This document shows positions 7,882 through 16,275 of a stretch of 64,000 bases of DNA, piece by piece; position 1 is the stretch's first letter, and each line of letters begins with the position of its first letter. The position numbers were made by a program, and so were the translations under genes. The notes beneath the pieces are model-generated. The model was not told the DNA's origin and did no database searches. It saw nothing but the letters and a program-made list of their open reading frames with translations. Origin of the DNA: Pelagibius marinus (GTDB lineage: Bacteria > Pseudomonadota > Alphaproteobacteria > Kiloniellales > Kiloniellaceae); assembly GCF_014925385.1 (NCBI RefSeq), contig NZ_JACSDK010000001.1, forward strand, positions 1 through 64,000, given 5' to 3'.

Positions 7882-8772
7882 ATGTCGATGGATGAGATGC
7901 CGGCAACGCCGATGAAGCTGTCTTTCGAGGCCACCTTCAGCGGCGCCTTCTCCACCGTTTTCGGCCAGTTCTGGATGTTCATCAAGGCGGCGCTGCTGCC
8001 GCTGCTGCTGGGCGTGGCGCTGGGCGTGGCCGGCGTGGCGCTGCTGTTCGTCGACCCGGCTCTGGCGCTTCCGGTCCAGTTTCTCGGCCTGCTGCCCTTC
8101 GCCATGCTGGGCGTCGCCTGCTGCCGTCTGACGCTGATCGGGCGCGCCGCGGGCGCCCTGCCGCGGCCCGTCTTCGGGCGGCGCACCTGGGTTTATTTCG
8201 GCTACACCCTGCTGTTCACCCTGTTCCTGTGGATACCCGTCGTCGTCGTCGGCTTCACGCTGCTCGGCAGCAGCCTGATCACGCTGGGAACCGACCCGGA
8301 GAGCCTCGACCCGGCAAACGCCGCGGCCATGGGCTACAGCGTCTTGCTGCTGTTTCCCGCCTACCTCATCTACTTCTACTTCCTGCTGCGCCTCAGCCTA
8401 GTGTTCCCGGCGGTCGCGGTGGACCAGAAGCTGGGCCTCGGCGGTTCCTGGCGCCTGACGCGCGGCGCGGCGGGCTTCAAGCTCTATGCCGTCTATGCCG
8501 TGCTCGTGATCGTTCTGCTCATCGCCATCATGATCGCCATGTTCGTGGTCAACGCCATCGTCGGCCTGTTCTGGTTCGGACCCGACTTCTCGCAGGACCC
8601 CGCGGACATCGACGTTGTGGCGGTGCTCGCCAGCCAGGCGCCGTCGCTGGTCCTGGGGCTGATCTTCGAATACCTGGGCTTTGCGATCATGATCGCCGCC
8701 CTGGCCGGCGCCTTCGCCCAGCTCAGCGGCTGGGGCGGCCCGCGCGAGGAAATCCTCGAGCGCTTCGAATGA
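7882..8772 (+). CDS. Array membrane protein 2 of 7
   Basis: A 296-residue, roughly six-helix membrane protein of unknown function. It shares with its neighbours an N-terminal amphipathic stretch (LSFEATFSGAFSTVFGQFWMF), a CCRLTLIGRA loop after helix 2, the central LVFPAVAV then SWRLTRGA motif (near 8446) and the LSGWGGPREEILERFE C terminus. ATG 7882 is chosen because GGGGGAAG precedes it; the frame is open further upstream to a TTG at 7828. Its TGA overlaps the next ATG as ATGA, so gene 3 is probably translationally coupled. Together with gene 3 it best represents the family's common ending. Confidence 0.87.
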   Translation: MSMDEMPATPMKLSFEATFSGAFSTVFGQFWMFIKAALLPLLLGVALGVAGVALLFVDPALALPVQFLGLLPFAMLGVACCRLTLIGRAAGALPRPVFGRRTWVYFGYTLLFTLFLWIPVVVVGFTLLGSSLITLGTDPESLDPANAAAMGYSVLLLFPAYLIYFYFLLRLSLVFPAVAVDQKLGLGGSWRLTRGAAGFKLYAVYAVLVIVLLIAIMIAMFVVNAIVGLFWFGPDFSQDPADIDVVAVLASQAPSLVLGLIFEYLGFAIMIAALAGAFAQLSGWGGPREEILERFE

Positions 8773-9587
8773 GTGTCCTGGAACACGCAACGACAGGCCG
8801 CCGCAAGCTGTCGATCTGGCAGGCAACCAAGGCAGCCTACCGCAGCACCTTCGCCAACCCGGGCCGCCTCGCCATTGCCGCGGCAGTCCCTTTCGTGCTG
8901 TCGCTGCTGCTCGACGGCTTCTTTGCGCCAGAAGCCTCAGGATTCGGCCTGACCCTGGCCTACACCGCCGCCAGCACCGCCATTCTAGCTCTCTTCGAGT
9001 TGACCTGGCTGCGCTTCCTGCTGTTGGGGCCGGCTCAAGCAGAGACCGGACTGCTGCCCGGCACTAACCGGCGGCTGCCGTCCTTTGTCGCATACAGTCT
9101 GCTGCTGCTGCTCCTTTTCATGCCGGCGCTGCTTCTCGTGCAGATCACGCAGGAAAATCCGGAGTCGGCATCGGCCGGCATCGTCATCGGAACGATCGTC
9201 GTCTACGTCCTCGCGATCTATCTCTGCACCCGCTTCATTCTGGTCTATCCGTGGATCGCCGTCGATGCACCGGAGCGCCTGACCGCATCCTGGCGCGCGA
9301 CGGCGGGCAACGGCCTGCGCCTGATCTTTGCCATACTCCTGGCCGGCATTCCCCTGCTCGTGACGGCGGGCATCATCATTGTCGTCGTTGTGGTTGTCTT
9401 CCATGGCGATGCCCAGCAGATAAACATCGCCGCGCAGCAAGGCCTCATGCCGTGGGTGAGCAACGCCATCGGCAATCTGCTGGTCTACATCTTCTACGCG
9501 CTCAGCTGCGGCGTCACGGCCTACGCCTTCTCGGCGCTGACCGGCTGGCAGGGCGATCGCCGCGAATTGCTGGAGCGGTTTGATTGA
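8769..9587 (+). CDS. Array membrane protein 3 of 7
   Basis: A 272-residue membrane protein with about six helices and no known function. Family features are KLSIWQATKAAYRSTFANPG at the N terminus, LTWLRFLLLGPA after helix 2, FILVYPWIAV followed by ASWRATAGN (near 9288), and the ending LTGWQGDRRELLERFD. The start ATG overlaps the preceding TGA by four bases (ATGA). The following gene starts inside this stop codon with TTG. Helix 5 is an unusually long run of I and V residues (GIIIVVVVVVF). The cytoplasmic or periplasmic side of the termini cannot be fixed without a topology calculation. Confidence 0.87.
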   Translation: MSVLEHATTGRRKLSIWQATKAAYRSTFANPGRLAIAAAVPFVLSLLLDGFFAPEASGFGLTLAYTAASTAILALFELTWLRFLLLGPAQAETGLLPGTNRRLPSFVAYSLLLLLLFMPALLLVQITQENPESASAGIVIGTIVVYVLAIYLCTRFILVYPWIAVDAPERLTASWRATAGNGLRLIFAILLAGIPLLVTAGIIIVVVVVVFHGDAQQINIAAQQGLMPWVSNAIGNLLVYIFYALSCGVTAYAFSALTGWQGDRRELLERFD

Positions 9588-10435
9588 GCCGAACCGGGGA
9601 GAACACCGGGGCCGCCCCGGGCGGCGAGCTGCGGGCGGCGGTCTTTGCCGTCAAGGCCTTCCACAACGTCTTTCGCACCCCCTGGGCTTTCGCAAAAATC
9701 GCTGCCCTGCCGGGATTGCTGATCTTGGGTATTCTTTGTGCCGCCAATTGGATTGCCTGGCCCAACCTCTACCTAGCGTCGTTTGGGCTGGGCGCCCTGG
9801 CTATTCCCCTCAGCGCGCTCGGCTTCGGCTGGCTGTGCTTTTCCCTGCGGGAGGCCCCGCCGCGGTTCTTGTCCGCCAGGCAGTGGAGCCCCTCCTACCT
9901 CCTGGTGTTCCTCTACAGCCTGCCCTGCGTGCTCTGGTTCGTAGCAGTGCCCGTCCTCCTGCTGGCGATGCTCCAGTCCTTCGCCGGCACGGCCCTCGAG
10001 CCCAGCTTCGAGGCGGGTCTGATCGTGGGCCTCTGCCACATCTCGCTGGGTCTCTATTTCATATCGCGCCTGATGCTGGCGACACCGGCAATCACCGCCG
10101 GCATGGATAGGACCCCCAAAGCCGCGTGGCGGCTGGCAGAAGGGCGGAGCCTGCGCCTTTTCGGCGGCCTCTACCTGCTCGTCGTCATCGTGCTGGCGGG
10201 GAGCATCTTCTGCCTTATCGGCTACTCCACCCTGATCAACCTGGCCAAGATCCCGCTGGGCATCTTCACCGATCCCCTCTGGCGCTATTGGTGGCTGCCG
10301 GACCGTTTTCAGGTGATCATCAGCCTCGGCCTCACGGCCGGTGCTGTTGTCTTCGCGGAATACTTGGCCCTGGTCTACCGCACGCTCACCGGCTGGCGCG
10401 GGCCGCAGCGGGAACTTCTGGAGCGATTCGAATGA
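9584..10435 (+). CDS. Array membrane protein 4 of 7
   Basis: A 283-residue membrane protein of unknown function, the most divergent central copy. The loop after helix 2 reads GFGWLCFSLREAP, the central motif is ATPAITAGMDRTPKAAWRLAEG (tryptophan codon near 10127), and the C terminus is LTGWRGPQRELLERFE as in genes 2 and 3. The start must be TTG at 9584, in a TTGA overlap with gene 3. A rare start codon inside a coupled string may reduce its translation relative to the neighbours. The next gene begins in an ATGA overlap. Confidence 0.84.
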   Translation: MSRTGENTGAAPGGELRAAVFAVKAFHNVFRTPWAFAKIAALPGLLILGILCAANWIAWPNLYLASFGLGALAIPLSALGFGWLCFSLREAPPRFLSARQWSPSYLLVFLYSLPCVLWFVAVPVLLLAMLQSFAGTALEPSFEAGLIVGLCHISLGLYFISRLMLATPAITAGMDRTPKAAWRLAEGRSLRLFGGLYLLVVIVLAGSIFCLIGYSTLINLAKIPLGIFTDPLWRYWWLPDRFQVIISLGLTAGAVVFAEYLALVYRTLTGWRGPQRELLERFE

Positions 10436-11214
10436 GCACTCAGGGACCACCGCCCGATCCGGTCGCGCGGTTGCAACTCTGGCCGACCGTCACCGAGGGC
10501 CTGAACCTGCTGCTGGCCAACCTGGGCGCCATGGCCAAGCTCGCGCTCTGGCCGCTGCTGCTCAGCATGGCCGCCGACTTCGCGCTGACGGCGACCTTCT
10601 GGGGCACGCCGCTTTACGGTGTCCTGAGGCTGCTCTGCCTGAACCTCATCTGGGTGCTCTTCGCCGTCGGCTGGCTGCGCCTGCTCCTCTTGCAGGACCG
10701 CAGAGTCATTCGCGTCTTTCCGCAGCTGACCCCGGACTACCGTCGCTTCACCTTCTACACGCTCGTCATCGCCCTCTTCGACCTGGCGCTGCAGCTCGGC
10801 CGCCGCTATCTGGATGACGTGCCCGACGACTTCGGCGCGCCGGGGCTCGAATACTGGCTGGCCTTTCTCGCGATCTCTTTCGTGAAGCTGCGCTTCTCCT
10901 TCGTCTATCCGGCGGTGGCCGCCGGGGAGACCTACAGCCTGGCGCTCTCCTGGCGGCACAGCGCCGGCTCCAGCCTGGCGCTGTTCGGCGCCCAGCTCAT
11001 CGCCGTCTTCATTCCGCTCATCCTGCTGAGCTACCTCGCCAACGCCCTGGCGGCCAGCCCCGACGCCTTTGTGCAGATCCTGATCTGGGTCGGCTCCTAC
11101 GCCGTGATGTGGCCGCTGGAGGCCGCCTACCTGGCGATCCTCGTCGTCGCCTTCCGTACCTGCACCGGCTGGGTCCCGCCGCCCGACAAGGCCATCGTGG
11201 AGCGCTTCGAGTGA
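10432..11214 (+). CDS. Array membrane protein 5 of 7
   Basis: A 260-residue membrane protein, the shortest copy, of unknown function. It has RLQLWPTVTEGLNLLLANLG at the N terminus, AVGWLRLLLLQDRR after helix 2, FSFVYPAVAAGETYSLALSWRHSAG in the centre (tryptophan codon near 10951), and CTGWVPPPDKAIVERFE at the end. The central motif and CTGWVP tail are closest to gene 1, which suggests these two share a more recent ancestor or have kept the older form. The open frame continues upstream, but ATG 10432 in an ATGA overlap gives the same layout as the other copies. Confidence 0.86.
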   Translation: MSTQGPPPDPVARLQLWPTVTEGLNLLLANLGAMAKLALWPLLLSMAADFALTATFWGTPLYGVLRLLCLNLIWVLFAVGWLRLLLLQDRRVIRVFPQLTPDYRRFTFYTLVIALFDLALQLGRRYLDDVPDDFGAPGLEYWLAFLAISFVKLRFSFVYPAVAAGETYSLALSWRHSAGSSLALFGAQLIAVFIPLILLSYLANALAASPDAFVQILIWVGSYAVMWPLEAAYLAILVVAFRTCTGWVPPPDKAIVERFE

Positions 11215-12188
11215 GTGCGACGTCAAACGAAGCGGCGAAGGCGGCGGCGGCGACCACGCGCCTGCCGGTCTGGTCGACCGCTGCGGCGGCCTGCAGCGCA
11301 GTTGCACGAAACCCCGGAACCTTCCTCAGGCTCGCCGCATTTCCGATCCTGCTCTGCCTGCTGATCCCGTTGGCAACGCTGCCCCTCTACCCCTTCATCA
11401 CGGAACAGCTTAATCGCTGGGGCGACATTCCGCTTGGCGCCTTGTTCGACAAGGCGGGACTGGAAAGCTTCATTGATCAGGTCCTGCTCTGCATACCCTT
11501 CACGCTCTTCCTCAGTCACTGGCTGCAGTTTCTCGCCGGCGGGGCATCCTCGCGGGTCACCGGAGCAATCTGGACTGAGCGCGACCTCGGCGTGATGGTC
11601 TACTGCCCGCTCTTCATTCTTCTCCCCCTGCTCATCTTTCTCAATTCCCTCTGGGAGCACTACGAGGCCCTTTCGGCCGAGCCCGGCTTCCTTCTATCGA
11701 CCATGTACTTCATCGGCTACAGCGCCGAGTGGCTCATCTATCTCGGCGTCTTCGCCCCCTACCTGTTCGCCTTGGCCGTCAACCTTCTTCTGCTTTCCCC
11801 CAGCGGACCGGCCTTCGCGGCGGCGGCGGCCGGCGAGCGCCTCGGGCTTTTTGCGGCCTGGCGGCTGACCCGTGGTCTCACCTTCCGCCTGCTGTGGCTT
11901 TGGCTGCTACTCTACGCCGGAACAGGCGTCGTCGGCGGGCTCCTGTCTTCTGCAATCGAATCGGCCTACAGCAACGGTCTTGAAGCAGGCTTCGACCCGA
12001 GCTTTGGCCTCATTCCACCGGACAACACCTTTGCCTGGGTCGCCGTCTGGCAAGTTGTGCAGCTGCCGCGCACGTTCTTTGTCTTTGTTGCCGCAGCCTT
12101 GATCGCCAGCGTCTGCCTGCGCGCCTACCACGGCGAAAACCCCGCAACATCCAGCGCACAACAACAGATCATGGAGCGTTTCGAGTGA
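11211..12188 (+). CDS. Array membrane protein 6 of 7
   Basis: A 325-residue membrane protein, the longest copy, of unknown function. After a short polar lead it shows ATTRLPVWSTAAAA, nearly repeated at the start of gene 7, then LSHWLQFLAGGASS after helix 2 and GPAFAAAAAGERLG with AAWRLTRGL in the centre (near 11856). The C terminus keeps only QQQIMERFE of the family ending, and the GW motif is lost. It starts at GTG 11211 in a GTGA overlap. Codon use is visibly richer in A/T endings than in pyrF or trpB, as in genes 3 and 7. It and gene 7 appear to be a recent sister pair by their N termini. Confidence 0.86.
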   Translation: MSATSNEAAKAAAATTRLPVWSTAAAACSAVARNPGTFLRLAAFPILLCLLIPLATLPLYPFITEQLNRWGDIPLGALFDKAGLESFIDQVLLCIPFTLFLSHWLQFLAGGASSRVTGAIWTERDLGVMVYCPLFILLPLLIFLNSLWEHYEALSAEPGFLLSTMYFIGYSAEWLIYLGVFAPYLFALAVNLLLLSPSGPAFAAAAAGERLGLFAAWRLTRGLTFRLLWLWLLLYAGTGVVGGLLSSAIESAYSNGLEAGFDPSFGLIPPDNTFAWVAVWQVVQLPRTFFVFVAAALIASVCLRAYHGENPATSSAQQQIMERFE

Positions 12189-13105
12189 GTGCAGAGACAC
12201 AAGCAGCTGCGGCAGCCACGCGCCTGCCGGTCTGGCCCACCGTGCGCGGTGCCTATGCGGGCGTCCTCACAAACCTCTGGCCGCTGACGAAGCTCGCCGC
12301 ACCTCCGTTGCTCGTCGCCCTGGCGATTCCGCTCACCACGGCCCCTTTCGATCCAATCACCACCTTGGTGCTCTTCCAACTCGTCGGCCGCGACACTGCC
12401 TATCTGCTGGAAATCGCCGGCATCCACCAGATGATCGACTTCGCGCTTTTGCTGATCCCCTTTTCCTACTTTGCAGTGAAGTGGCTGCACTTCTTGCGGC
12501 TAGGACAAGACCTCGGTGCCGCCACATCGTCGCCGGGAGCCGGAGGCTACCTGCTCTTCCTGCGACTCAGCCCGCTCCTTTTTGGGATCTATCCCGCAAT
12601 CGTGTTTCTCAATCAGATCTACATCGCCTATGGGTATGTGATCAGCCTACGGACATCTCTCGCCGATCCGGTCAGCACGCTACTGGTCCAACCTCATTGG
12701 ATCTATGGACTCGTCGCCGGCACGATGTTGGAGATCGTCATCGTCGCCCGGTTTGCCCCTGCCTTCGCCACCGCTGCCTATGGCGCGCCCGTCTCCCTGC
12801 GCGCGGCCTGGCGCAGCACCCGCGGGCAGACTTTCCGCCACGCGCTTATCTGGCTGCTCACCTATCGCCTCGCCTGGTTCGTTTTTGCGTACAGCATTGC
12901 CTCAGCTCTAGCGGAATTGCAGATTCCTGACAGGCTTTCTTTCCATGCGCTGTTTGGTGGCGGGAGCCTTGAAGAAAGAATGATCCTGGCATCAATGGAG
13001 CTGCCCCTAATCGCCGCGATGTTTGCGGTCATCGCACTGGGCCTCGGCTTCCTCGCCGACGTCCGCCGGCCATCAAGCCCGCGCACCCTCGCCGCCTTCG
13101 ACTGA
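12185..13105 (+). CDS. Array membrane protein 7 of 7
   Basis: A 306-residue membrane protein of unknown function closing the array. Shared features are ATRLPVWPTVRGAY at the N terminus, FAVKWLHFLRLGQD after helix 2, and ARFAPAFATAAYGAPVSLRA followed by AWRSTRGQ (near 12806). The C terminus ends RRPSSPRTLAAFD, a degenerate form of the ERFE/D tail. It begins at GTG 12185 in a GTGA overlap with gene 6. A candidate trpF promoter begins six bases after its stop, so the array operon probably ends here, though no terminator hairpin is visible. Confidence 0.86.
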   Translation: MSAETQAAAAATRLPVWPTVRGAYAGVLTNLWPLTKLAAPPLLVALAIPLTTAPFDPITTLVLFQLVGRDTAYLLEIAGIHQMIDFALLLIPFSYFAVKWLHFLRLGQDLGAATSSPGAGGYLLFLRLSPLLFGIYPAIVFLNQIYIAYGYVISLRTSLADPVSTLLVQPHWIYGLVAGTMLEIVIVARFAPAFATAAYGAPVSLRAAWRSTRGQTFRHALIWLLTYRLAWFVFAYSIASALAELQIPDRLSFHALFGGGSLEERMILASMELPLIAAMFAVIALGLGFLADVRRPSSPRTLAAFD

Positions 13106-13110
13106 CCCGG

Positions 13111-13140
13111 TTGACTCCGGGCGCCCGAGCGGCGCTAATC
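13111..13140 (+). promoter_or_regulatory. Candidate sigma-70 promoter of trpF
   Basis: TTGACT (13111-13116) and CTAATC (13135-13140) are 18 bases apart, eight bases before the trpF ATG. If used, the transcript would have almost no leader. The box sits directly after the last array gene. Confidence 0.4.
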
Positions 13141-13148
13141 CCGCCGTC

Positions 13149-13796
13149 ATGACTGTCCAGGTGAAAATCTGCGGCCTCTCGACGCCGGAGGCCATGACCG
13201 CCGCCATCGAGGGCGGGGCCGCCTTCGTGGGGCTGGTGTTCTATCCGCCGAGCCCGCGCGCTCTCACGCCCGCCCAGGCCGCGCCCCTGGCGGCGATGGT
13301 GCCGGAGGGGGTCGTGAAGACCGGCTTGCTGGTCGACGCCGGGGACGCCACGATCGAGGCCATCCTGAAAGAGGTGCCGCTGGACCTGCTGCAGCTGCAC
13401 GGGGCCGAGAGCCCGGCGCGGGTGGCGGAGATCAAGGCGCGCTTCGGCCTGCCGGTCATGAAGGTGGTGAAACTGCGCGGCCAAGGCGACCTGGAGGCCG
13501 TCGATCCCTACCTGGAGGCCGCCGACCGCCTGCTGTTCGACGCCAAACCGCCCGCGGACATGGAAAACCCCCTGCCCGGCGGCAATGCCGTGGCCTTCGA
13601 CTGGACCCTGCTGGCCGGGACGAGCTGGCCGCTGCCCTGGATGCTGGCCGGCGGGCTCACGCCCGAAAACGTCGCCCGGGCGGTGGAGATTTCCGGCGCC
13701 CCGGCGGTCGACGTCTCCTCCGGCGTGGAGGACGCGCCGGGACGGAAGAATCCGGCCAAAATCAAGGCCTTCCTGGCCGCCTGCCGGGCGCTTTAG
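13149..13796 (+). CDS. trpF: Phosphoribosylanthranilate isomerase
   Basis: TrpF converts phosphoribosylanthranilate to carboxyphenylamino-deoxyribulose phosphate in tryptophan synthesis. The 215-residue barrel has the N-terminal VKICGLSTPEAM motif with the catalytic cysteine, FVGLVFYPPSPR, LLQLHGAESPARV, a DAKPP-like loop near residue 135 and the C-terminal LAGGLTPENVA and DVSSGVEDAPGRKN phosphate-binding loops. ATG 13149 fits the family N terminus; the frame is open further upstream into gene 7. It should be the first gene of a trpFBA unit, but a 369-base gap with a large palindrome separates it from trpB. Confidence 0.95.
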   Translation: MTVQVKICGLSTPEAMTAAIEGGAAFVGLVFYPPSPRALTPAQAAPLAAMVPEGVVKTGLLVDAGDATIEAILKEVPLDLLQLHGAESPARVAEIKARFGLPVMKVVKLRGQGDLEAVDPYLEAADRLLFDAKPPADMENPLPGGNAVAFDWTLLAGTSWPLPWMLAGGLTPENVARAVEISGAPAVDVSSGVEDAPGRKNPAKIKAFLAACRAL

Positions 13797-13833
13797 CGGC
13801 CCCTGAAAGGCTGAATTCCGCCCTTTCGGGGCA

Positions 13834-13862
13834 TTGCGGAGACGGCCCTAATCGGGCAAAGT
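13834..13862 (+). promoter_or_regulatory. Candidate promoter upstream of the trpF-trpB palindrome
   Basis: TTGCGG (13834-13839) and CAAAGT (13857-13862) are 17 bases apart. The sequence around the -10 (GGGCAAAGTCCGCC) closely resembles GGGCTAAAGTCCGCC upstream of lapA, which supports it as a promoter. Transcription would start near 13869 and run through the palindrome into trpB. Confidence 0.4.
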
Positions 13863-13899
13863 CCGCCCTTCATCAACGATAAAACGCGAACAAGGACCA

Positions 13900-14163
13900 G
13901 CCCGGATTTCTCAAGCTATGGCGGACGTCACGGAGACAAATTTGATGACAGGCAAGGAAAGACGCGCAGGGCGTATCGGCAATACGGGCAAGCGGCTTGA
14001 CGCCGCCTGTCATCAAATTTGCCCCGCCCTTGAGGTCGTCTCAGGAAGCCCGCCGGGGGCGTCGAAGTCCTCAACCGTAGGCACCGCTACGCTTTTCGGA
14101 CTTCTCCTGCCCAGCGGGCTTCCTGAGACGATGACGTTCCACCATAGTTTGAGAGATCCGGGC
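13900..14163. repeat. 264-bp branched palindromic element between trpF and trpB
   Basis: The outer arms 13900-13921 and 14142-14163 are inverted copies matching at 20 of 22 bases, and pairing extends inward over ACGTCA/TGACGT. Inside lie two perfect 17-bp inverted repeats: 13937-13953 with 14005-14021 (51-base loop), and 14037-14053 with 14114-14130 (60-base loop). Each loop contains further small stems, such as GAAGTCC (14064-14070) with GGACTTC (14098-14104) and CGTAG with CTACG near 14076-14091. As RNA or single-stranded DNA it folds into a three-way junction. The right outer arm ends two bases before the trpB ATG. It could be a small mobile palindromic element or a structured leader. The 82-codon frame running through it looks spurious. 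Confidence 0.88.
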
Positions 14164-14165
14164 TA

Positions 14166-15407
14166 ATGTCCCCCATGGAGACGCTCAACACCTACCGCGC
14201 CGGGCCCGACGAGGCCGGGCATTTCGGCATTTTCGGCGGCCGCTTCGTCGCCGAGACGCTGATGCCGCTGATCCTGGACGTGGAGCAGGCCTACACCGCC
14301 GCCCGCCAGGATCCGAGCTTCCAGAGCGACTACGACTACTACGCCAAGCACTACGTCGGCCGGCCGAGCCCGCTCTACTTCGCCGAGCGCCTGACCGGGG
14401 AGCTGCGCAAGGGCGCGCCCTCGGACAAGGGCGCCAAGGTCTACTTCAAGCGCGATGAGCTGAACCACACCGGCTCCCACAAGGCCAACAACGTGCTGGG
14501 GCAGATCCTGCTGGCCCGGCGCATGGGCAAGACCCGCATCATCGCCGAGACCGGGGCCGGCCAGCACGGCGTCGCCACCGCCACCTTCTGCGCCCTCTTC
14601 GACCTGCCTTGCGTGGTCTACATGGGCGCCACCGACATCGAGCGCCAGGCCCCCAACGTCTTCCGCATGAAGCTGCTGGGCGCCGAGGTGAGGCCGGTGA
14701 CCAGCGGCACCGGCACCCTGAAGGACGCCATGAACGACGCCCTGCGCGACTGGGTCGCCAACGTCGAGAACACCTTCTACATCATCGGCACGGTGGCCGG
14801 CCCGCACCCCTATCCGGCCATGGTGCGCGACTTCCAGTCGATCATCGGGCGTGAGACCCGCGAGCAGATCATGGAGGCCGAAGGCCGCCTGCCCGACGCG
14901 CTGGTCGCCTGCATCGGCGGCGGCTCCAACGCCATGGGTCTGTTCCACCCCTTCCTGGACGACAAGGACGTGGCCATCTACGGCGTCGAGGCGGCCGGCC
15001 ACGGCATCTCCTCGGGCGAGCACGCGGCCTCGCTGACCGGCGGACGCCCCGGCGTGCTGCACGGCAACCGCACCTACCTGCTGCAGAACGACGACGGCCA
15101 GATCCTCGACGCCCATTCGATCTCCGCCGGCCTGGACTACCCCGGCATCGGGCCGGAACACTCCTGGCTGCACGACATCGGCCGCGCCAACTATGTCTCG
15201 GCTACCGATGCGGAGGCGCTGGAGGCCTTCCAGCTCTGCTCGCGCATCGAAGGCATCATCCCGGCGCTGGAGCCGGCCCACGCGCTGGCCTACGTGCGCA
15301 AGCTGGCCCCGCAGATGGGCCGCGACCAGATCATCGTCATGAACCTGTGCGGGCGCGGCGACAAGGACGTCTTCACCGTCGCCGCCGCTCTGGGAGTTGA
15401 GCTGTGA
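14166..15407 (+). CDS. trpB: Tryptophan synthase beta chain
   Basis: TrpB is the PLP enzyme that joins indole and serine to give tryptophan, in complex with TrpA. The 413-residue protein has the PLP lysine in HTGSHKANN (Lys106), [12 protein letters not shown], the [10 protein letters not shown] phosphate-cradle loop near residue 255, and [19 protein letters not shown]. The start is ATG 14166, with a second ATG at 14175 possible. The only purine-rich ribosome-binding candidate (GAGAGA, 14151-14156) lies inside the right arm of the palindrome. It overlaps trpA by four bases (GTGA). Confidence 0.97.
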   Translation: MSPMETLNTYRAGPDEAGHFGIFGGRFVAETLMPLILDVEQAYTAARQDPSFQSDYDYYAKHYVGRPSPLYFAERLTGELRKGAPSDKGAKVYFKRDELNHTGSHKANNVLGQILLARRMGKTRIIAETGAGQHGVATATFCALFDLPCVVYMGATDIERQAPNVFRMKLLGAEVRPVTSGTGTLKDAMNDALRDWVANVENTFYIIGTVAGPHPYPAMVRDFQSIIGRETREQIMEAEGRLPDALVACIGGGSNAMGLFHPFLDDKDVAIYGVEAAGHGISSGEHAASLTGGRPGVLHGNRTYLLQNDDGQILDAHSISAGLDYPGIGPEHSWLHDIGRANYVSATDAEALEAFQLCSRIEGIIPALEPAHALAYVRKLAPQMGRDQIIVMNLCGRGDKDVFTVAAALGVEL

Positions 15408-16240
15408 GTGAAGCCAGCCGTATCGAGAAGCGCTTCGCCGCGGTGAAAGCCGAGGGCCGCGGCGCGCTGGTCACCTTCGTCACCGCCGGCGATCCGGACT
15501 ACGACACCTCGCTGGAGATCGTGAAGGGCCTGCCGGGCGCCGGCGCCGACCTGATCGAGCTGGGCATGCCGTTTTCCGATCCCATGGCCGAGGGTCCGCC
15601 GATCCAGGCCTCCAGCCTGCGCGCGCTGAAGGCCGGCATGACGCTCAACAAGACGCTGGACATGGTGCGCGAGTTCCGCAAGGACGACGCGGACACGCCG
15701 ATCATTCTCATGGGCTATTTCAACCCCATCTACAGCCACGGCGTCGACCGCTTCGTGAAGGATGCCAAGGTGGCCGGGGTCGACGGCCTGATCATCGTCG
15801 ACCTGCCGCCGGAAGAGGACACGGAGCTCTGCCTGCCGGCGCTGGAGGCGGGCATCCACTGGATCCGCCTGGCCACGCCGACCACCGACGACAAGCGTCT
15901 GCCGGTGGTCCTCAACAACACCAGCGGCTTCGTCTACTACGTCTCCATCATGGGTATCACCGGCACCGCCGCGGTGCCGACCGACCATGTGCGCGAGGCG
16001 GTGGCGCGGCTGCGCCGCCACACCGAACTGCCGGTCGCCGTCGGCTTCGGCATCCGCACGCCGGAGCAGGCCGCTACCATTTCCGGCGTCGCCGACGGCG
16101 CGGTCGTCGGCTCGGCCATCGTCGATGCGGTGAAGGCGGAACTGGACGACAACGGCAAGGCGAAACCCGGTCTGGCGGCCAAGGTGCTGGCCCTGGTAGA
16201 GTCCCTGGCGAACGGCGTCCGCGGCAACCGCGCCGCGTAA
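15404..16240 (+). CDS. trpA: Tryptophan synthase alpha chain
   Basis: TrpA cleaves indole-3-glycerol phosphate and passes indole to TrpB. The 278-residue barrel has [12 protein letters not shown], the catalytic glutamate in [16 protein letters not shown], the catalytic aspartate in [14 protein letters not shown], and the [11 protein letters not shown] and [10 protein letters not shown] phosphate loops. It starts at GTG 15404 inside the trpB stop, a sign of translational coupling for a fixed-ratio complex. accD follows 35 bases later. Confidence 0.96.
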   Translation: MSEASRIEKRFAAVKAEGRGALVTFVTAGDPDYDTSLEIVKGLPGAGADLIELGMPFSDPMAEGPPIQASSLRALKAGMTLNKTLDMVREFRKDDADTPIILMGYFNPIYSHGVDRFVKDAKVAGVDGLIIVDLPPEEDTELCLPALEAGIHWIRLATPTTDDKRLPVVLNNTSGFVYYVSIMGITGTAAVPTDHVREAVARLRRHTELPVAVGFGIRTPEQAATISGVADGAVVGSAIVDAVKAELDDNGKAKPGLAAKVLALVESLANGVRGNRAA

Positions 16241-16275
16241 CAAACGGTTGGGAACAAGGGGAGATCGACCCGCCC

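Noticed and set aside
13918-14166. 82-codon open frame inside the trpF-trpB palindrome
   Set aside because: It is made of the two arms of inverted repeats, has no ribosome site and no tryptophan codons, so it is neither a normal gene nor an attenuator leader.
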